From positions 1 to 26,988 of the forward strand of contig CAYWXV010000035.1 of NCBI GenBank assembly GCA_964462535.1: a stretch of DNA of 26,988 bases, in the 5' to 3' direction. The position numbers and the translations under genes were made by a program. Of this stretch, positions 22,453 through 26,988 are shown in pieces; within the stretch, counting starts at the first letter, position 1, and each line of letters opens with the position of its first letter. The DNA is from CAYWXV01 sp964462535 (GTDB taxonomy: Bacteria; Bacteroidota; Ignavibacteria; OLB7). A model generated the notes under the pieces. The model did no database searches, was not told the DNA's origin, and saw nothing but the letters and a program-made list of their open reading frames with translations.

Positions 22453-23415
22453 GTGGCCTTAAGCATTCAGACGCCAATCACCGATCTATTCGGAACAACA
22501 TACCCCATCGTTCAGGCCGGAATGGTCTGGACAAGCGGCCATAAACTGGCCTCCGCCGTCTCCAACGCCGGGGCGCTGGGCCTGATAGGTGCCGGCTCGA
22601 TGAAGCCGGAGCTCCTCCGCGAACACATTCACTCCTGTCGCGCCTCCACCAACCACCCATTCGGCGTTAACATCCCCCTGATTAGAGGAGACGTGGATCG
22701 ACTGCTGGATGTCGCAATCGACGAGAACATTGGCATCATCTTCACGAGCGCAGGTAACCCTGCCCTTCACATCGAACGAATCCGTGCCTCCGGTGCTGTG
22801 ATGGTCCACGTGGTCGCATCGGTCCGGCACGCGTTGAAGGCTCAACAGGTCGGTGTTCATGCCGTTGTGGCCGAGGGCTTCGAGGCCGGGGGGCACAATG
22901 GCCTTGACGAAACAACCACGTTCTGTCTTGTACCACAGGTAGTCGATGCGGTATCAATTCCGGTCATCGCGGCAGGGGGCATTGCCGATGGACGAGGAAT
23001 GGCGGCTGCGATGGCCCTGGGTGCGGCTGGAGTGCAGGTCGGTACGCGCTTCGCCGCAACCGTGGAGTCGTCCAGTCACCCGAACTACAAACAGGCCGTC
23101 GTCGATGCCGACGATAATTCGACCCTTCTCACCTTGAAGAAGGTCACTCCCGTGCGACTCATCAAGAACACGTTCGCACTCACTGCGAATGAGCGTGAGC
23201 GCAACGGCGCAACACCGGAGGAACTGCGGGAACTTCTTGGCACGAAGCGCGAACGCCGGGGGATCTTCGAGGGAGACATGGAGGAGGGCGAGATCGAGGC
23301 CGGGCAGGCCTCGGGACTTGTTCACGAGATCCTACCGGCGGCGGAGGTGGTGCGCCGAATGGTCGATGGATACCGTGAGGTGGTTGGGCGATTGCGGGCA
23401 GAATCGGAACGATGA
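22453..23415 (+). CDS. Nitronate monooxygenase / 2-nitropropane dioxygenase-like flavoprotein
   Basis: A TIM-barrel FMN enzyme of ~320 residues. Near the N-terminus is TDLFGTTYPIVQAGMVW, then ASAVSNAGALGLIGAGSM, the typical family opening. HVVASVRHALKAQQVGVHAVVAEGFEAGGHNG holds the catalytic-region His in AGGHNG. VIAAGGIADGRGMAAAMALGAAGVQVGTRF is the FMN phosphate-binding end of the barrel. The family oxidises nitronates to carbonyl compounds and nitrite; some members are enoyl reductases (FabK), so the exact substrate is open. No ATG fits: GTG at 22453 starts 7 residues before the conserved region, while TTG at 22438 would add five residues but lies inside an inverted repeat. The gene is divergent from paralog 3 and converges on the DUF3667 gene 24 bp away. 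Confidence 0.85.
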   Translation: MALSIQTPITDLFGTTYPIVQAGMVWTSGHKLASAVSNAGALGLIGAGSMKPELLREHIHSCRASTNHPFGVNIPLIRGDVDRLLDVAIDENIGIIFTSAGNPALHIERIRASGAVMVHVVASVRHALKAQQVGVHAVVAEGFEAGGHNGLDETTTFCLVPQVVDAVSIPVIAAGGIADGRGMAAAMALGAAGVQVGTRFAATVESSSHPNYKQAVVDADDNSTLLTLKKVTPVRLIKNTFALTANERERNGATPEELRELLGTKRERRGIFEGDMEEGEIEAGQASGLVHEILPAAEVVRRMVDGYREVVGRLRAESER

Positions 23416-23439
23416 GCGATCAACTCGGACGTCCACTCC

Positions 23440-24240
23440 TCAGCCCGCGGCAAGTGAGAATGCGACACCGGCCGAGAAGAAGATGTAGACAAACAGGACA
23501 ATCAGGAAGTAGACGTACACCAGCATCGTCTTGATGATCGTCATGGGAATCGATTGCTGGTAGGCGTTGCGAAGGGCCACGAAGAGATAGATCGGCAGCG
23601 CCAGTGTCGCGACGATGTAGAGTATCTGACTTGCAAAGAGGGCGGCCGGTATCCACGAGAGGAGAAAGAACGTGCAGAAGTGAAGAGCGAAGATGAAATG
23701 CTCGACCAGGTAGCGGTGAGCGCGGATGTAGAAGAGCTTCAGTCCGAATGCGAGCAGCGGAATCACGATGAACATGCAGAAGACAAGCGTATTCTGCATG
23801 GTGTCGTCCCATCGATCATTGAAGAGATCCTCCGACGTTCCGGTCTCGTGCAGCTTGGCTGCTATCTCGTCCGCGGAGAAGAGCTGACCCGGTACGATAG
23901 GGTCAAAGTTGACATAGATGAAGAAGAAGACGATGCTGATCAAAAGGTAGAGCCGCGTCGGAGCCAGGTAGCGCACCCGTTGCCCCTTGTTGAACGCATC
24001 GGTGAGCGCACCAGGACGAACGATCAACGCCTTCAGCGTTCGCCAGAATACCGAGTCGAATCCGAGCCAGTCACCGATCAACTCGCGCAGAAGTGGTATG
24101 ATGTGGACCTTTACCTCGGAAGCCTGCTGCCCGCACACATGGCAGAAGTTGCCAGCGATCTCCGTCCCGCAATTCAGGCAGTGGGTCACAACCGGGAGAT
24201 GCTCGGTCGTCTGGTCGGGGTTGAGAACGGGCTCGGACAC
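23440..24240 (-). CDS. DUF3667-type zinc-ribbon membrane protein
   Basis: A 266-residue protein. A zinc ribbon near the N-terminus (C-x2-C in HCLNCGTE, then C-x2-C in CHVCGQQ, residues ~21-37) is followed by the DUF3667 hallmark FWRTLKALIVRPGALTDAFNKGQRVRYLAP (quoted in parts: RPGALTDAFNKG, YLAPTRLYLLIS). About five transmembrane segments follow (~95-110, 155-170, 185-212, 215-225, 238-262). The family is widespread in Bacteroidota and its function is unknown. A hydrophilic stretch (~112-150) between the first two membrane segments is probably extracytoplasmic. The ATG at 24240 lies next to the GGATGAA tandem repeat, in a 161-bp divergent region shared with the ABC exporter. Confidence 0.88.
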   Translation of the reverse strand: MSEPVLNPDQTTEHLPVVTHCLNCGTEIAGNFCHVCGQQASEVKVHIIPLLRELIGDWLGFDSVFWRTLKALIVRPGALTDAFNKGQRVRYLAPTRLYLLISIVFFFIYVNFDPIVPGQLFSADEIAAKLHETGTSEDLFNDRWDDTMQNTLVFCMFIVIPLLAFGLKLFYIRAHRYLVEHFIFALHFCTFFLLSWIPAALFASQILYIVATLALPIYLFVALRNAYQQSIPMTIIKTMLVYVYFLIVLFVYIFFSAGVAFSLAAG

Positions 24241-24251
24241 GGGGGGAGAAA

Positions 24252-24286
24252 GGATGAAGGATGAAGGATGAAGGATGAAGGATGAA
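24252..24286. repeat. Heptanucleotide tandem repeat (GGATGAA x5)
   Basis: Five perfect units lie immediately upstream of the DUF3667 start (24240, minus strand), in the region shared with the ABC exporter. Such simple repeats can change length by slippage. Confidence 0.9.
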
Positions 24287-24401
24287 AAGTACAGCGAAAT
24301 TGGAGCCAGCAGAAGGGGGTAAAGAACCTAACCCTCACCAGTCAACAAGAACGATCCGTTTTCCACTGTCTACCTGCCACATTTAACAGAAACGCCCCCG
24401 A

Positions 24402-26249
24402 ATGGCCGATACGCCACAAGATCCTGATCAAATACTCGGCAAGGCAGTCGATCGGCGACTGCTCAATCGTCTTGTCGTCTACCTTCGCCCCTTCAAATGG
24501 CATGTCGTCGGTTCGGTTGGCATGGCGATCGGCGCCGCGCTGCTGATGGCCTTGCGCCCAAAGCTGTCGCAGATCGCCGTCGACGAGCACCTCTTGAAGA
24601 ATGACATGGAGGGCCTCCTCGTCTGGACAGGTGTGATCTTCGCCGTCCTCCTCGTGGGTGGACTCGTCACATACGCGCAGACCATCCTGATGCAGTTCGT
24701 CGGTCAGGAAGCGATTCACCGCCTCCGCATGACGATCTTCGATCACCTGCAACGCCTCTCCCTCCGATTCTTCGATACCAACCCAGTTGGGCGCCTCATC
24801 ACACGCGTCACCAGCGATGTTGAGGTTTTGAACGAGTTTTTCACGAGCGGACTCGTCAACATTGCCGCGAACATCTTCATCATCCTCTGGATCGTCGTCC
24901 TGATGTTCCTGATGTCGGTGAAGCTCTCGTTGATTACCCTCGTCTGCCTCCCCCTCCTTCTCTGGGCCACGTCGATCTTCCGCAAGAAGGTCCGCGCGAA
25001 GTACCGTGACGTCCGTCTGCAGCTCTCGCGGATGAATTCCTTCATCAACGAGAACGTGACCGGCATTCAAACGGTCAAGCTCTTCAACCAGGAGGAGCGG
25101 ACGCACGCCGACTTCCGTGTGATGAACGACCTCTACACCGATGCGCAGGTGAAGTCGGTGCTCTACTATGCCATCTTCTTCCCGGTCGTCGATTTTCTCT
25201 CGACCCTTGCTGTAGCATTGATCCTCTGGTATGGTGGCGGAGAAGTGATTCGTGGTGTCGCGGATCCCGGCCTGATCGAAGCGGCGCGCGGATGGCTTGG
25301 TGGACCTGAAGGCTCCACGCCACTCACGTTCGGTATTCTCTTCGCCTTCATTCAGTACACCGAAATGTTCTTCCGGCCGATTCGTGATCTCTCCGATCGC
25401 TACAACGTCCTCCAGAACACCATGGCGAGTTCCGAGCGCATCTTCGAGCTGCTCGACAGCGACATGTTCGTCCCTCCGGCCACGTCAACGGAACCGTTCA
25501 GCGTCGAGCACGGTTCAATCGAATTCAGGAACGTCGATTTCAGTTACGACGGCGTGACTCCGATCGTGCGCAATCTCAGTTTTCATGCCGAGCCGGGTGA
25601 AACGGTCGCAATCGTGGGGGCGACAGGCGCCGGAAAGACATCGATCATCAACATCCTGATGCGGTACTACGAGTATGCGTCTGGGGATGTCCTGATCGAC
25701 GGTCGCGATCTCCGCACAATTCCCACGCACGACCTGCGACAGAACGTCGCCTTAGTGATGCAGGACATCTTCCTCTTCCGGGGAACCATACTGGACAACA
25801 TCACGCTCGGGGACGAGCGGATTTCCCCCGAGGCGGCCCGCCAGGCAGCACGAACCGTTGGCGTCGATCGCTTCATTGAGTCACTCCCGGAGGGATACGA
25901 GACCGAAGTAAAGGAACGGGGGGCCTCGCTCTCGGTGGGTCAACGACAGCTTCTCTCCTTCGCGCGTGCCCTTGCCCGCGATCCGAGGATTCTGATCCTT
26001 GACGAAGCAACGTCGAGCGTCGACACCGATACCGAGCGACTGATCCAGGAGGCAACCGAGAAGCTCCTGAAGGGACGGACGTCGATCGTTGTTGCCCACC
26101 GGCTCTCAACCATTCAGAACGCTAACAGGATTCTTGTCATGCATCACGGCGAGCTGCGCGAGTCGGGTACGCACGAGGAGCTGCTGGCGCTCGGTGGCAT
26201 CTACGCAACGCTACATCGCCTTCAGTACAAGCTGAGCGAGGTTGGATAG
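24402..26249 (+). CDS. ABC-type multidrug/lipid exporter, fused permease-ATPase
   Basis: A 615-residue half-transporter with a type IV exporter membrane domain (six helices, ~25-335, with the coupling region FFDTNPVGRLITRVTSDVE). The nucleotide-binding domain (~370-605) shows Walker A GATGAGKTS, a Q-loop at VMQDIFLF, signature LSVGQRQ, Walker B ILILDEATS with the catalytic Glu present, and an H-loop AHRLST. All ATPase motifs are intact, so it could act as a homodimer. The sequence style (LSVGQRQLLSFARAL) is close to MdlB/TmrB-like subunits, which often pair with a second half, but no partner gene is next to it. The substrate is unknown. The start is ATG at 24402, and the PAP2 gene follows 2 bp after its stop. 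Confidence 0.93.
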   Translation: MADTPQDPDQILGKAVDRRLLNRLVVYLRPFKWHVVGSVGMAIGAALLMALRPKLSQIAVDEHLLKNDMEGLLVWTGVIFAVLLVGGLVTYAQTILMQFVGQEAIHRLRMTIFDHLQRLSLRFFDTNPVGRLITRVTSDVEVLNEFFTSGLVNIAANIFIILWIVVLMFLMSVKLSLITLVCLPLLLWATSIFRKKVRAKYRDVRLQLSRMNSFINENVTGIQTVKLFNQEERTHADFRVMNDLYTDAQVKSVLYYAIFFPVVDFLSTLAVALILWYGGGEVIRGVADPGLIEAARGWLGGPEGSTPLTFGILFAFIQYTEMFFRPIRDLSDRYNVLQNTMASSERIFELLDSDMFVPPATSTEPFSVEHGSIEFRNVDFSYDGVTPIVRNLSFHAEPGETVAIVGATGAGKTSIINILMRYYEYASGDVLIDGRDLRTIPTHDLRQNVALVMQDIFLFRGTILDNITLGDERISPEAARQAARTVGVDRFIESLPEGYETEVKERGASLSVGQRQLLSFARALARDPRILILDEATSSVDTDTERLIQEATEKLLKGRTSIVVAHRLSTIQNANRILVMHHGELRESGTHEELLALGGIYATLHRLQYKLSEVG

Positions 26250-26251
26250 TC

Positions 26252-26950
26252 TTGAAGAGCCTTCTCCGTCGTCTTCTCTCCTTCTATGGCATCTCGTTGA
26301 CGGTCATCGTTGGGACGACGGTCCTCTTTGTTCTTCTTGCCGACAACGTGCTGAGCGGGCGGATGCTGTCGTTGAATCGGCAGATCATGCTGGCGATTCA
26401 CGCCAAGGCCACCCCAACGCTCGACAGCGTGGCACTCTTGGTCACCTGGCTTGGATCGTTTCTCGGCATCACCATCGTCTCTGTCATATTCGCCGTTCTG
26501 CTTCTTCGCCGGAAGGATATCGTCGCGCTGGTGGCCTTCGCGATGGCGGTGCTGGGGAGCGTCGCACTGATGCATGCTCTGAAAGCGATCTTCGCCGTCA
26601 CCCGCCCCGAGCTCTTTCCTCGACTTGAAGAGGTCTCCTCCTACAGCTTCCCAAGCGGCCACACCCTCACATCGTTCTGCATGTGGGGGTTCATGGCGTT
26701 CTGGCTTCTCCGCATGCGCCAGCGCGAGACGTGGCGCTGGATTGTCGCGTCACTCTTTCTCCTGATAGCAGCTCTCGTCGGCGCAAGCCGCGTCTACATC
26801 GGCGTCCACTGGCCGACGGATGTTCTTGGAGGAATACTGTTGGCTACCGTTTGGGTCATCAACTGCCTGATCGGGATGGAGGGAGCGGGGCGAATTAGGA
26901 ATGAGGAATTGCGAAGCAATCGGCGTAGCCAATTAGGAATGAGGAATTAG
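26252..26950 (+). CDS. PAP2-family membrane phosphatase with repeat-derived C-terminus
   Basis: A 232-residue membrane protein with about six helices and the three PAP2 motifs: K-x6-RP (KAIFAVTRP), PSGH, and SR-x5-H-x3-D (SRVYIGVHWPTD). The family dephosphorylates lipid phosphates such as undecaprenyl pyrophosphate or phosphatidylglycerol phosphate; substrate choice is not readable here. The start is TTG at 26252, only 2 bp after the ABC exporter stop, so the two are an operon. The enzyme fold ends near residue 213. The last ~19 residues (RIRNEELRSNRRSQLGMRN) are translated from the short repeats at 26893-26948, and the stop codon lies in the repeat, so the native end may have been replaced. 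Confidence 0.88.
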   Translation: MKSLLRRLLSFYGISLTVIVGTTVLFVLLADNVLSGRMLSLNRQIMLAIHAKATPTLDSVALLVTWLGSFLGITIVSVIFAVLLLRRKDIVALVAFAMAVLGSVALMHALKAIFAVTRPELFPRLEEVSSYSFPSGHTLTSFCMWGFMAFWLLRMRQRETWRWIVASLFLLIAALVGASRVYIGVHWPTDVLGGILLATVWVINCLIGMEGAGRIRNEELRSNRRSQLGMRN

Positions 26951-26988
26951 GAATTGGGGATGGTGGAGAAGTCAATCGGCGTAGCCAA
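26893..26988. repeat. Interleaved short direct repeats at the window end
   Basis: AATTAGGAATGAGGAATT occurs at 26893-26910 and again at 26931-26948. CAATCGGCGTAGCCAA occurs at 26917-26932 and at 26973-26988. The order is A-B-A-B, and the array probably continues past the window. The first part is read through as the end of the PAP2 gene. Confidence 0.85.

Noticed and set aside
23554..24264. 236-residue plus-strand open frame
   Set aside because: It is antisense to the DUF3667 gene, whose zinc ribbon and membrane segments are unmistakable.
24342..25106. 254-residue minus-strand open frame
   Set aside because: It is antisense to the ABC exporter membrane domain, with Asp/Glu/His-rich shadow composition and no recognisable motif.

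Overview
The window is a GC-rich, densely coded stretch of bacterial chromosome. Three large secreted proteins end in type IX secretion (Por) C-terminal sorting domains. This points to the Bacteroidota/Chlorobiota (FCB) group, and the GC-rich coding sequence and DUF4402/IgGFc repertoire would fit a Kapabacteria/Ignavibacteria-like lineage. That placement is an inference; no rRNA or other marker gene is present. No tRNA, rRNA, CRISPR array, transposase or phage gene was seen.

Layout. (1) 3-386 (+) is the 3' end of a membrane protein. (2) 448-7743 (-) is a chaperone-usher-type fimbrial locus. Read on the minus strand it has five DUF4402 pilin-like genes, then a PapD-like chaperone, then an 858-aa outer-membrane usher that overlaps the chaperone by 4 bp (GTGA). 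Two of the pilin genes are identical within a 628-bp perfect direct repeat. (3) 8062-12737 (+), divergent from the pilins, is a tightly overlapping signalling operon: FIST sensor protein, PAS-PAS histidine kinase, stand-alone receiver, and an NtrC-family sigma-54 activator with a GAFTGA motif. (4) 12664-13002 (-) is a small hypothetical membrane protein. (5) 13046-22277 (-) holds three tandem ~990-aa IgGFc-binding-domain proteins with T9SS sorting signals. (6) 22453-26950 holds ordinary genes: a nitronate monooxygenase-like enzyme, a DUF3667 zinc-ribbon membrane protein, an MsbA/MdlB-like ABC exporter and a PAP2 phosphatase. The PAP2 gene runs into short dispersed repeats at the window end.

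The most interesting part is how the fimbrial locus appears to be controlled. Four of the five pilin genes have a sigma-54-type -24/-12 promoter (GG-N10-GC or close to it). In three of them the promoter is followed by a ~115-nt leader with the same two-part RNA fold: a stem-in-stem followed by a hairpin with a TCCACACGA loop. Helix sequences differ between the diverged copies, but pairing and junction lengths are kept. The same three genes carry a 15-bp dyad (GTCYGR-WWW-TYGRA type) centred 88 bp upstream of the predicted start, and a GTCTGAT motif repeated exactly 108 bp apart. The adjacent divergent operon encodes the kinase and the sigma-54 activator that could use such sites. The simplest model is a self-contained module: a FIST/PAS-sensing phosphorelay drives sigma-54 transcription of individually promoted pilin cassettes, with a structured leader setting pilin output. 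All five pilins also appear to start on GTG or TTG. All end with the Gly(-14)/Tyr(-2) pattern known from chaperone-usher pilins. This model comes from reading the sequence and has not been tested.
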